From Thiobacillus sp. (GTDB lineage Bacteria > Pseudomonadota > Gammaproteobacteria > Burkholderiales > Thiobacillaceae): a stretch of 6,069 bases of DNA. The notes beneath the pieces are model-generated. The model was not told where the DNA came from, ran no database searches, and was given only the letters and a program-made list of their open reading frames with translations. The stretch spans positions 1 through 6,069 of the forward strand of contig JANJUT010000218.1 in NCBI GenBank assembly GCA_024710445.1. Reading direction: 5' to 3'. The position numbers were made by a program, and so were the translations under genes. Positions 1-4,767 of this stretch are shown here, piece by piece (position 1 is the first letter of the stretch; each line of letters opens with the position of its first letter).

Positions 1-378
1 GTGGTGGTGCGCGGCATCGCGGTGCATGGCGTGTGTCCGCATCATCTGGTACCGTTTCGCGGCGTGGCGCATGTGGCCTATATCCCGGGTGGGCGGTTGC
101 ATGGTTTTGGCCGGGTCGCGCGCATGGTCGATGCGATCGGCCACCGCTTCACCTATCAGGAATGGATGACGCGCGACATTGCCGAAGCACTGGTCACCCA
201 TGGCCAGGCGAAAGGCGCGGCCTGCATGATCGAGGCCGAGCAGTTGTGCCTGCTGCTGGGGGAAGACCGGCGCGGCGATGAACGCGTAGTGACGCAGGCA
301 TTTACCGGCAACTTCAAAACCAGCGACCAGCTGCGCAATGAGTTTTTGCGCGCCACCCTGCAGCGGGAGCTGCGTTAA
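1..378 (+). CDS. folE: GTP cyclohydrolase I family protein (FolE-like), C-terminal part, 5' end outside window
   Basis: GTP cyclohydrolase I makes dihydroneopterin triphosphate from GTP in the cytoplasm, the entry step to tetrahydrofolate. The visible 125 residues match the C-terminal tunnelling-fold domain: CPHHLVPF at 12-19 followed by HVAYIP at 24-29, the guanine-binding QE at 53-54, EAEQLC at 78-83, and a final NEFLR at 113-117. Cys12, His15 and Cys83 fit the three zinc ligands (E. coli Cys110, His113, Cys181) with identical spacing. The family is about 190-220 residues long, so roughly 90 residues lie upstream of the window; the GTG at base 1 is just an in-frame valine codon, not the start. 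Odd: several active-site positions differ (Pro13, Gly37, Arg38, Gln81, Gly87 in place of the usual Glu, Ser, Lys, His, Arg). Family membership is firm, but normal activity is uncertain. The next gene begins 35 bases downstream with no visible terminator. Confidence 0.88.
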   Translation: MVVRGIAVHGVCPHHLVPFRGVAHVAYIPGGRLHGFGRVARMVDAIGHRFTYQEWMTRDIAEALVTHGQAKGAACMIEAEQLCLLLGEDRRGDERVVTQAFTGNFKTSDQLRNEFLRATLQRELR

Positions 379-403
379 CAGGCGGACGCAGTATTGATCT
401 ATC

Positions 404-408
404 AGGAG
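404..408 (+). promoter_or_regulatory. Ribosome-binding site AGGAG for the exported protein gene
   Basis: AGGAG lies five bases before a TTG at 414. It is the only good Shine-Dalgarno match upstream of this reading frame; the ATG at 453 has none. It supports the TTG start, even though the start is now separated from the signal peptide by a repeat. Confidence 0.5.
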
Positions 409-413
409 ACAGA

Positions 414-1127
414 TTGTCGCGCACACGACTATTGATCCGGCACGAATTAAACATGACTACCGTTCGCCCTGAGCCAGTCGAAGCCTGTCCTGAGTCAGCC
501 GAATGGAGGCTGCGCTTCGACAGGCACAACACGAACGAACTCGCGGACAAATCTTGCTGGATCAATAACCTGAAGCTGTTTTGTCTTTTGGCGGCCACGC
601 TGGGAGCGTTGCCGCTGCATGCCGAAGAAGCCCCCAACTGGCACGATGATGTCCTGCCCGACGTACAGATCAAGGTCGTGGAGCCTGCGCGCAATGAAGT
701 GGTGGTGGTCATCAACGACAATGCGCTGGGCGGAAACCACGCGGGCCTGTTCGCCGGCAAACAGCTGATCGATCCGGCCGGGAGCTATTTCGGCAGACGC
801 GGCATGGACAAGGCCTGGCCGGGGCCGACGCTGGCGGATTACGCGCGCTTCCAGACGGTGGATGGATTGAAGATCCGCCTGTATCGTTTTTTGCTCAAGC
901 CCGGAGCGTTTGCCGAGATCGAGCGGCGCGTTCGTGAGGCCGGTTCAACTCCCCCTTTGTTCTGCGCGGTCACGGTGCACAATCTGCTCGCCGGAGCGAT
1001 GCCGTTTGATGGCGTTGAGCGAACAGGCTGGACGACGCCCGCCGCCCTGGGCCGCCTGCTAGATGGCCTGACGCAGGGTGAAGCAGCCATCGGCGAATGC
1101 CGGAATCTGGATGCGACACCATGCTGA
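414..1127 (+). CDS. Putative exported protein, possible permuted papain-like (NlpC/P60-type) fold; N-terminus invaded by a repeat
   Basis: I do not recognise a named family. From the TTG at 414 the product has 237 residues. A hydrophobic stretch at about 51-67, ending LPLHA just before Glu71, looks like a Sec signal peptide cleaved after Ala70, so the mature protein (about 167 residues) is probably periplasmic. The mature part opens with NWHDDVLPDVQIKVVEP, followed by VVVVIND at 96-102, HAGLF at 109-113, LIDPAGSY at 118-125 and PLFCAVTVHNLL at 181-192. A histidine opening a strand (His109) and a later cysteine heading a helix (Cys184) recall circularly permuted papain-like enzymes such as the YiiX/LRAT type; this is inference. 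Odd: residues 15-41 are encoded by a dispersed palindromic repeat, giving an n-region of about 50 residues. There is no ATG, GTG or TTG between repeat and hydrophobic core, so the start must be TTG414 or ATG453 (13 codons later, no ribosome-binding site). The mature region looks intact. Confidence 0.7.
   Translation: MSRTRLLIRHELNMTTVRPEPVEACPESAEWRLRFDRHNTNELADKSCWINNLKLFCLLAATLGALPLHAEEAPNWHDDVLPDVQIKVVEPARNEVVVVINDNALGGNHAGLFAGKQLIDPAGSYFGRRGMDKAWPGPTLADYARFQTVDGLKIRLYRFLLKPGAFAEIERRVREAGSTPPLFCAVTVHNLLAGAMPFDGVERTGWTTPAALGRLLDGLTQGEAAIGECRNLDATPC
461..537 (+). repeat. REP-like palindromic dispersed repeat ('CCTGAGCC..TCGAAG' type)
   Basis: Bases 461-482 and 516-537 form an imperfect inverted repeat (17 of 22 pair), each arm carrying a TTCGAC/GTCGAA-type core. 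Within the left half, 468-482 and 489-503 are direct copies with 13 of 15 bases identical, offset by 21. This is the general pattern of a short repeat scattered through many proteobacterial genomes, which when translated gives peptides like VRPEPVEA; here that peptide is in frame in the exported protein. Such repeats usually sit between genes, so the position between a ribosome-binding site and a signal peptide is unusual. Assignment to the dispersed family is from memory of the motif; only one copy is in the window. Confidence 0.65.
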
Positions 1128-1223
1128 GGCCTTGAACGTGCCTTGCGGCAGGCCAACCGGCATGTATGCTGGAAAAGCTGAAGGCGGCTAAGCCGCTACC
1201 TGATTGGCTGATTGGAAAACCGA

Positions 1224-1706
1224 ATGGAACGCAATCCCGAACAAGACGCGCGCCGTCCACGCACACTGATTCTGCCCCCCGCACCCTATGCGTCCGCCAT
1301 GCTGGGCGGCTGGTGGCTGGATCGTCAACTGCTGGCAATGCCGCTTGATCTGGGTGCGGCGATGATCCCGCTAGGCTGGTCGGCGGTGGTCCTGGGGCTG
1401 GCGCTGTTTGCCTGGACCATGTGGACCTTTGTGCGCCACCGCACCACGGTAAATCCGTATGCGGGTGCCTCTGCCCTTTGCACCAGCGGGCCGTTCCGGT
1501 TCAGCCGCAATCCGATTTACCTCGGCGACTGGTTCATTCTGCTGGGGGTATCGCTGCTGCTGGGCACGGTCTGGCCGTTGCTGTTTGCGCCCCTGATTTG
1601 GGCCATGCTGCGCTTTGGGGTGATCCGGCACGAAGAAGCCCATCTCGAAGCAAGGTTTGGTGATGACTATCGGGTCTATAAGACACGGGTCCGACGCTGG
1701 ATATGA
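1224..1706 (+). CDS. Isoprenylcysteine carboxyl methyltransferase-like / PEMT-type membrane methyltransferase
   Basis: A 160-residue inner-membrane protein of the ICMT/phospholipid methyltransferase superfamily, which uses S-adenosylmethionine to methylate lipid-like or small hydrophobic substrates. Diagnostic is the C-terminal half: GPFRFSRNPIYLGDW at 89-103, then a hydrophobic pair at about 104-134, then EEAHLEARFGDDYRVYKTRVRRW at 137-159 (charged Glu-Glu plus FG..Y..Y..+V.RW). In the family these segments make the cofactor pocket. The N-terminal half adds membrane segments at about 22-38 and 43-70. The ATG at 1224 is chosen: a GGAA lies eight bases upstream and a TTG four codons earlier has no better site. 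Bacteria lack the eukaryotic prenyl-CaaX substrate, so the true substrate is unknown. It starts 96 bases after the exported protein gene; co-transcription is possible but not shown. Confidence 0.88.
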   Translation: MERNPEQDARRPRTLILPPAPYASAMLGGWWLDRQLLAMPLDLGAAMIPLGWSAVVLGLALFAWTMWTFVRHRTTVNPYAGASALCTSGPFRFSRNPIYLGDWFILLGVSLLLGTVWPLLFAPLIWAMLRFGVIRHEEAHLEARFGDDYRVYKTRVRRWI

Positions 1707-1729
1707 CATTAAGGAGACACTGAACACTC

Positions 1730-1840
1730 ATGCCCGTTCAGCTTGTGGGCTACAGTGCGGCCAGGCTTGGCCGTTACGGACTTGGCACCACTTCTCAGGC
1801 ACACGCTCATGAACGTGACTTTGTACGACAAATTGATTGA
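1730..1840 (+). CDS. Possible short open reading frame, 36 codons, in the leader of the next gene
   Basis: A strong AAGGAG (1711-1716) follows the methyltransferase stop, but the nearest ATG (1730) is 13 bases away, longer than usual. That ATG opens a 36-codon frame that ends in TGA at 1838-1840, overlapping the start of the hypothetical gene at 1809 in another frame. It has no recognisable motif. It may be a leader peptide coupling translation to the next gene, a relic of a displaced start, or chance. Low confidence. Confidence 0.2.
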   Translation: MPVQLVGYSAARLGRYGLGTTSQAHAHERDFVRQID

Positions 1841-2162
1841 CGTTAGGCTCACTGCAGCGGCTGAACGCGCGCTCACCCTGCGGGCGACACCGCTGGTTGC
1901 CGAAATGGAATTGCTGTTCTCCTGCCTGCTGCGCAAGCGGGTGTGTTTTGGGGAATCAATGGATCAAGCGACCCCGGTAAACGACCGGCTTTCAGTCCGT
2001 TTCAAACCCATCATGACGCGCCGTTGCAGCGTGAGCGAAGGCGGGGCCACGCCGCCTTCGGAGGGTTTTCCGCTCGAAAATCCGCGTCCCTTTGTGCCAG
2101 GCTGGCTGGCGATAGACTACCGTCGTGGCGAGTGGGTGGGGCAGTTTGGCTACGCCGAATAA
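1809..2162 (+). CDS. Conserved-looking hypothetical protein, 117 residues
   Basis: I do not recognise a named family. From the ATG at 1809 the product has 117 residues, starting NVTLYDKLIDVRLTAAAERAL, with a helical, leucine-rich first half (residues 2-47, including EMELLFSCLLRKRV) and a proline/glycine-rich second half ending in PGWLAIDYRRGEWVGQFGYAE. No signal peptide, membrane segment or cysteine/histidine metal pattern is seen. The frame stays open upstream to a TTG at 1743, but the 22 added residues look like untranslated leader; the ATG is preferred although its upstream region has only a weak AGG. It lies 102 bases after the methyltransferase and converges on tatD. The coherent amino-acid composition and absence of long competing frames support a real gene. 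Confidence 0.6.
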   Translation: MNVTLYDKLIDVRLTAAAERALTLRATPLVAEMELLFSCLLRKRVCFGESMDQATPVNDRLSVRFKPIMTRRCSVSEGGATPPSEGFPLENPRPFVPGWLAIDYRRGEWVGQFGYAE

Positions 2163-2164
2163 CC

Positions 2165-2180
2165 CGTAATCCGCTTTACG
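2165..2180 (+). repeat. Small stem-loop after the hypothetical gene
   Basis: CGTAA (2165-2169) pairs with TTACG (2176-2180) across a six-base loop, two bases after the stop codon. The five-base stem has no T run behind it, so it is not a convincing intrinsic terminator. Confidence 0.3.
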
Positions 2181-2195
2181 CTGGGCGGTAATCTA

Positions 2196-2356
2196 GTACG
2201 ACAACCCATAAGTTTGCGTACATGCCGAGACACGCATCCGCGCGCCGGGTGCGCGAAGCGAACCGCAGCCATAGTCGTTCCATGGCGAGGATGAGCGACA
2301 AAGCAATCGGTGATGCGGGGCGCGTCGAACATAGCGAAATTTATGGGTTGTCGTAC
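2196..2356. repeat. 161-bp segment bounded by a 20-bp inverted repeat; possible MITE-like element
   Basis: Bases 2196-2215 are the reverse complement of 2337-2356 at 19 of 20 positions. Pairing continues weakly inward: CGCATC at 2233-2238 faces GATGCG at 2312-2317, making imperfect arms of about 43-45 bases. The right arm contains the last codons and TAA stop of tatD (Tyr-Asp-Asn-Pro-stop); the left arm repeats that same coding end on the opposite strand. The core of about 73 bases has a further repeat-like hairpin at 2247-2270. No open reading frame worth the name is inside. It could be a decayed miniature inverted-repeat element that supplied the tatD C-terminus, an inverted duplication of the tatD end, or an RNA hairpin between convergent genes. 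No clear target-site duplication is seen just outside the arms. Confidence 0.6.
2247..2270 (+). repeat. Palindromic GGGTGCG...CGCAGCC repeat-like unit
   Basis: GGGTGCG (2247-2253) pairs with CGCAGCC (2264-2270) with one mismatch around the loop CGAAGCGAAC. It resembles a 'GGTGCG...CGCACC' family of dispersed palindromes in proteobacterial intergenic DNA. It sits in the core of the 161-bp inverted-repeat segment. Only one copy is in the window, so its family identity is tentative. Confidence 0.35.
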
Positions 2357-3234
2357 CAGCCCGTTATCGGGCCGAATATTTCCAGCGCGTTGCGTGTCGT
2401 GGCATCGCGCACATCAGCCACACTGACTCCCCGTAATTCAGCCAGCGATTGCGCGATACGCGGCAATTCGCCGGGTGCATTGCGCCCGCGACCAATCCAT
2501 ACCGGCGGAATGTCGGGGCTGTCGGTTTCCAGCACGATGGTTTCCAGTGGCAGATCGACCGCCAGCCGCCGCAGATTGTTGGCGCGCGGCCAGGTGAAGG
2601 CGCCGCCGAAGCCGAGCTTGAATCCCAGTTTGATGAATGCGTCCGCCTGTTGCGGGCTGCCGTTGAAGGCATGGGCGATGCCGCCCCGCACCTTGATCCT
2701 GCGCAGGTGCTTCAGGATCTGGTCGTTGGCGTAGCGGCAGTGCAGCAGCACGGGCAGGCTGTATTCCTGGGCAAGCTTGAGTTGTTCGACGTAAAAGGTT
2801 TCCTGCGTGGCGAAGTCGAGTGTGGGCACGAACAGGTCGAGCCCGATTTCGCCGATGGCGATGGGGCGTTGCGCTTCGATCTGCGCACGCAGATCGGCCA
2901 GGTGCTCGGGGCGATGCACGTCGAGCAGCATCGGGTGCAGGCCCCATGCCGGCAGGCTGCCGGGGTACCGTGCACAGGTGGCAGATACCGCAGCGAAGTT
3001 GTCGCGGCTGACGGAGGGAATGATCTGGATGGCAACACCGGCTTCGACAGCGCGCGCGTACTCGGCATCGCGGTCGGCATTGAACTCGGCCGCGTCGAGG
3101 TGGCAGTGGGTGTCGATAAAAAACGGCGCCGCCGCATTGTCCAAAACGGCGCGCAAAAACGGCGCCGCCGGATTATCTGATGTGGCGCGCAAAAACGGCG
3201 CCACAGGGGACGCCGTTTTGTTTGATGCAGCCAT
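2341..3234 (-). CDS. tatD: TatD-family metal-dependent hydrolase (DNase) with a repeat-built N-terminal extension
   Basis: TatD proteins are cytoplasmic TIM-barrel phosphodiesterases of the amidohydrolase superfamily; characterised members are metal-dependent DNases. All metal ligands are visible in the 297-residue product: DTHCH (His43, His45), GEIGLD (Glu129), LLHCR (His165), AHAF (His188) and ETDSP (Asp238). WGLHP at 97-101 and the C-terminal RNALEIFG are also typical. The catalytic domain (about 39-297) has the normal family length of about 260; family members usually start right at the FIDTHCH strand. Residues 1-38 are extra and come from a 12-residue repeat (APFLRA..DN.A). The ATG at 3234 is taken because it lies six bases after the yccA stop, although no ribosome-binding site is visible; GTG codon 11 or TTG codons 15, 27 or 31 are alternatives. 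Translation is probably coupled to yccA. The last residues lie in an inverted-repeat arm. Orthology to E. coli TatD rather than YcfH or YjjV is not settled. Confidence 0.93.
   Translation of the reverse strand: MAASNKTASPVAPFLRATSDNPAAPFLRAVLDNAAAPFFIDTHCHLDAAEFNADRDAEYARAVEAGVAIQIIPSVSRDNFAAVSATCARYPGSLPAWGLHPMLLDVHRPEHLADLRAQIEAQRPIAIGEIGLDLFVPTLDFATQETFYVEQLKLAQEYSLPVLLHCRYANDQILKHLRRIKVRGGIAHAFNGSPQQADAFIKLGFKLGFGGAFTWPRANNLRRLAVDLPLETIVLETDSPDIPPVWIGRGRNAPGELPRIAQSLAELRGVSVADVRDATTRNALEIFGPITGWYDNP
3119..3202 (-). repeat. 36-bp minisatellite in the tatD 5' coding region (2.3 units)
   Basis: AAAAACGGCGCC recurs at 3119, 3155 and 3191, an exact 36-base period. Units 3119-3154 and 3155-3190 are identical at 29 of 36 bases, and the third unit is represented by its first 12 bases. 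The period is a multiple of three, so copy changes keep the tatD frame; each unit encodes 12 residues of the form APFLRA..DN.A. The repeat ends exactly where the conserved hydrolase domain begins. Confidence 0.85.
3191..3219 (-). terminator. Terminator-like hairpin at the yccA-tatD junction, inside tatD codons
   Basis: On the - strand AAAACGGCG (3219-3211) pairs perfectly with CGCCGTTTT (3200-3192) around a ten-base loop, and the run of T continues to 3191. That is the shape of an intrinsic terminator, located 21 bases after the yccA stop codon. It lies inside codons 6-15 of tatD as called. It may attenuate tatD transcription when ribosomes do not follow, or be an ancestral yccA terminator now read through. 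Function is inferred. Confidence 0.5.
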
Positions 3235-3240
3235 CAGCGA

Positions 3241-3906
3241 TCAGTCGTTGCTGGCAAAGCCCAGCAGGTGCAGCAGGCTGGTGAACAGGTTGAAGATCGA
3301 CACGAACAGGGTGACGGTCGCCATGATGTAGTTGGTCTCGCCGCCGTGGATGATGTTGCTGGTCTCGTACAGGATGAGGCCGGACATCAGCAGCACGAAC
3401 ATGGCGGAGACCGCCAGCGACAGGCCGGGCATCTCGAAGAAGATGGCGCCGAGGCCGGCGAGGAAGGCGACCAGGATGCCAACCATCAGGAAGCCACCCA
3501 TGAAGCTGAAGTCCTTGCGGGTAGTCATCACGTAGGCCGACAGACCGAGGAAGATCGCGGCAGTGCCGCCCATTGCCATCATCACCACCTGGCTGCCGTT
3601 GGGCAGTGACAGATAAGCGTTGAGAATCGGGCCGAGCGTGTAGCCCATGAAGCCGGTCAGCGCGAATACGAAGGCGATGCCGAGGCCGCTATCGCGGAAC
3701 TTGGTGGTCAGGAACAGCAGGCCGAAGTAACCGACCAGGGTGATGATCATGCCGGGATGCGGCAGGTTCATTGACATCGACAGGCCGGCGGTCAGCGCGG
3801 AAAATGCCAGCGTCATCGACAGCAGCATGTAGGTGTTCTTGACGACCTTGTTGGTCGAGGCGACGGCAGACTGGCTGCGGTTAATCGTGGTGACTTGCGG
3901 GTTCAT
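3241..3906 (-). CDS. yccA: YccA, Bax inhibitor-1 family integral membrane protein, FtsH modulator
   Basis: A 221-residue inner-membrane protein with seven hydrophobic segments (about 24-46, 51-68, 74-96, 107-126, 134-156, 161-181, 193-215). It follows E. coli YccA (219 residues) along its whole length: NKVVKNTYMLLSMTLAFSA near the start, GFMGYTLGPILNAYL at 85-99, AYVMTTRKDFSFMGG at 124-138, ETSNIIHGGETNYI at 181-194 and a C-terminal LLGFASND. In E. coli, YccA is a substrate and modulator of the membrane protease FtsH and protects SecY from degradation when secretion is jammed. The start has a good GAGGAAA (3911-3917) seven bases before the ATG. It is 97 bases after the slipin gene and six bases before tatD. 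The hydrophilic N-terminal tail (about 22 residues) is the region whose exposure to FtsH matters in E. coli. Very confident of family and orthology. Confidence 0.95.
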   Translation of the reverse strand: MNPQVTTINRSQSAVASTNKVVKNTYMLLSMTLAFSALTAGLSMSMNLPHPGMIITLVGYFGLLFLTTKFRDSGLGIAFVFALTGFMGYTLGPILNAYLSLPNGSQVVMMAMGGTAAIFLGLSAYVMTTRKDFSFMGGFLMVGILVAFLAGLGAIFFEMPGLSLAVSAMFVLLMSGLILYETSNIIHGGETNYIMATVTLFVSIFNLFTSLLHLLGFASND

Positions 3907-3910
3907 GTGG

Positions 3911-3917
3911 TTTCCTC
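3911..3917 (-). promoter_or_regulatory. Ribosome-binding site for yccA
   Basis: GAGGAAA on the - strand, its GAGG core seven bases before the ATG at 3906, fixes the yccA start. Confidence 0.75.
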
Positions 3918-3940
3918 ACGTGAATTAAAACAACAGGGCA

Positions 3941-3964
3941 AGTATAGAGTGTTTTGTTGGTCAA
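3941..3964 (-). promoter_or_regulatory. Possible yccA promoter elements
   Basis: On the - strand TATACT (3946-3941) is a good -10 box and TTGACC (3964-3959) a good -35 box, but they are only 12 bases apart, too close for a standard sigma-70 promoter. The TATACT may work with another -35. It suggests that yccA-tatD can be transcribed separately from nfeD-slipin, but this is weak. Confidence 0.25.
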
Positions 3965-3976
3965 GGGTTCCCAAGG

Positions 3977-4002
3977 CCATGTGGGCGACATGGGTTCATG
4001 TC
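3977..4002. repeat. Two overlapping hairpins after the slipin gene
   Basis: CCATGT (3977-3982) pairs with ACATGG (3988-3993), and GACATG (3987-3992) pairs with CATGTC (3997-4002); both stems are perfect six-mers and share the middle CATG, so only one can form at a time. They start five bases beyond the slipin stop codon. There is no T run, so an intrinsic terminator is not supported; an mRNA 3'-end structure is possible. Confidence 0.35.
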
Positions 4003-4006
4003 AGGC

Positions 4007-4765
4007 TTATTCGGCTTTTTTCTCGCTGCGCAGCATCAGATTCATGAGTTCGCCCGGCAGCGGGAAAACGATGGTATTGGTTCTGTCGCCGGCGATGTTG
4101 GAGAGCGTCTGCAGATAGCGCAACTGCATGGCCTGTGGCCTGGCAGCGAGAATCTCGGCGGCGGCCAGCAGTTTCTCCGAAGCCTGCAGTTCGCCTTCGG
4201 CATGGATCACCTTGGCGCGCCGCTCGCGCTCGGCCTCGGCCTGCTTGGCGATGGCACGCACCATGGTTTCGTCGATGTCGACGTGCTTGATCTCGACGTT
4301 GGAAACCTTGATACCCCAGGCGTCGGTCTGTGCGTCGAGCAATTGCTGGATATCCTGGTTCAGACGTTCGCGTTCGGCCAGCATGTCGTCGAGTTCGTGC
4401 TTGCCGAGCACCGCACGTAATGTGGTTTGAGCCAGCTGGCTGGTGGCGACCAGAAACTCCTCTACCTGCAGGATCGCCTTGGCCGGATCGATGACGCGGA
4501 AATACAGCACGGCGTTGACCTTGACCGAGACGTTGTCGCGCGAGATCACGTCCTGGCTCGGCACGTCGAGCACCACGGTGCGCAGGTCGACCCGCACCAT
4601 CTGCTGGATGCCCGGAATGACGAGGATCAGCCCCGGACCCTTCACTTTCCAGAAGCGGCCGAGCATGAAGATCACGCCGCGCTCGTATTCGCGCAGGATC
4701 CGCAGACTGGCGACTGCCAGCGCGACGATAAAAAATACGATGGTCAAGCCGCCGAATTCGAACAT
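4007..4765 (-). CDS. Slipin family protein (stomatin/SPFH), NfeD partner
   Basis: A 252-residue membrane-anchored SPFH protein. An N-terminal hydrophobic segment (about 7-22) is followed by REYERGVIFMLGRF at 25-38, KGPGLILVIPGIQ at 42-54, LDVPSQDVISRDNVSVKVNAVLYFRV at 66-91, and an alanine/glutamate-rich coiled-coil region at about 170-210 (KQAEAERERRAKVIHAEGE), then YLQTLSNIAGDRTNTIVFPLP at 217-237. This is the stomatin order throughout. Slipins oligomerise on the membrane; in Pyrococcus the long NfeD protease cleaves its slipin partner, and this pairing is repeated here. The ATG at 4765 is chosen over a longer frame (to 4870): it has AAGGAG eight bases upstream, starts at the usual slipin N-terminus, and lies two bases after the nfeD stop, whereas the longer version would run 35 residues into nfeD. 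Translational coupling to nfeD is likely. Confidence 0.93.
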   Translation of the reverse strand: MFEFGGLTIVFFIVALAVASLRILREYERGVIFMLGRFWKVKGPGLILVIPGIQQMVRVDLRTVVLDVPSQDVISRDNVSVKVNAVLYFRVIDPAKAILQVEEFLVATSQLAQTTLRAVLGKHELDDMLAERERLNQDIQQLLDAQTDAWGIKVSNVEIKHVDIDETMVRAIAKQAEAERERRAKVIHAEGELQASEKLLAAAEILAARPQAMQLRYLQTLSNIAGDRTNTIVFPLPGELMNLMLRSEKKAE

Positions 4766-4767
4766 GG

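Noticed and set aside
1184..1196. Perfect palindrome GCGGCT-A-AGCCGC before the methyltransferase gene
   Set aside because: Six-base arms with a one-base centre cannot form a hairpin with a normal loop, there is no T run, and such short palindromes occur by chance in GC-rich DNA.
1166..1348. A 60-codon + strand frame starting at ATG 1166
   Set aside because: It overlaps the well-supported methyltransferase in another frame and its product has no family-like pattern; the first part only reads through the leader.
1754..1772. Hairpin GGCCA/TGGCC upstream of the hypothetical gene, as a terminator
   Set aside because: Short stem without a following T run.
2222..2734. A 170-codon + strand frame
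   Set aside because: Most of it is antisense to tatD and its composition (Ser/Arg rich) is that of a shadow frame in GC-rich DNA.
2449..3180. A 243-codon + strand frame opposite tatD
   Set aside because: It mirrors tatD codons on the other strand; tatD has all its catalytic motifs.
3119..3202. CRISPR array
   Set aside because: The 36-base units are contiguous and diverged, with no spacers, and are translated in frame.
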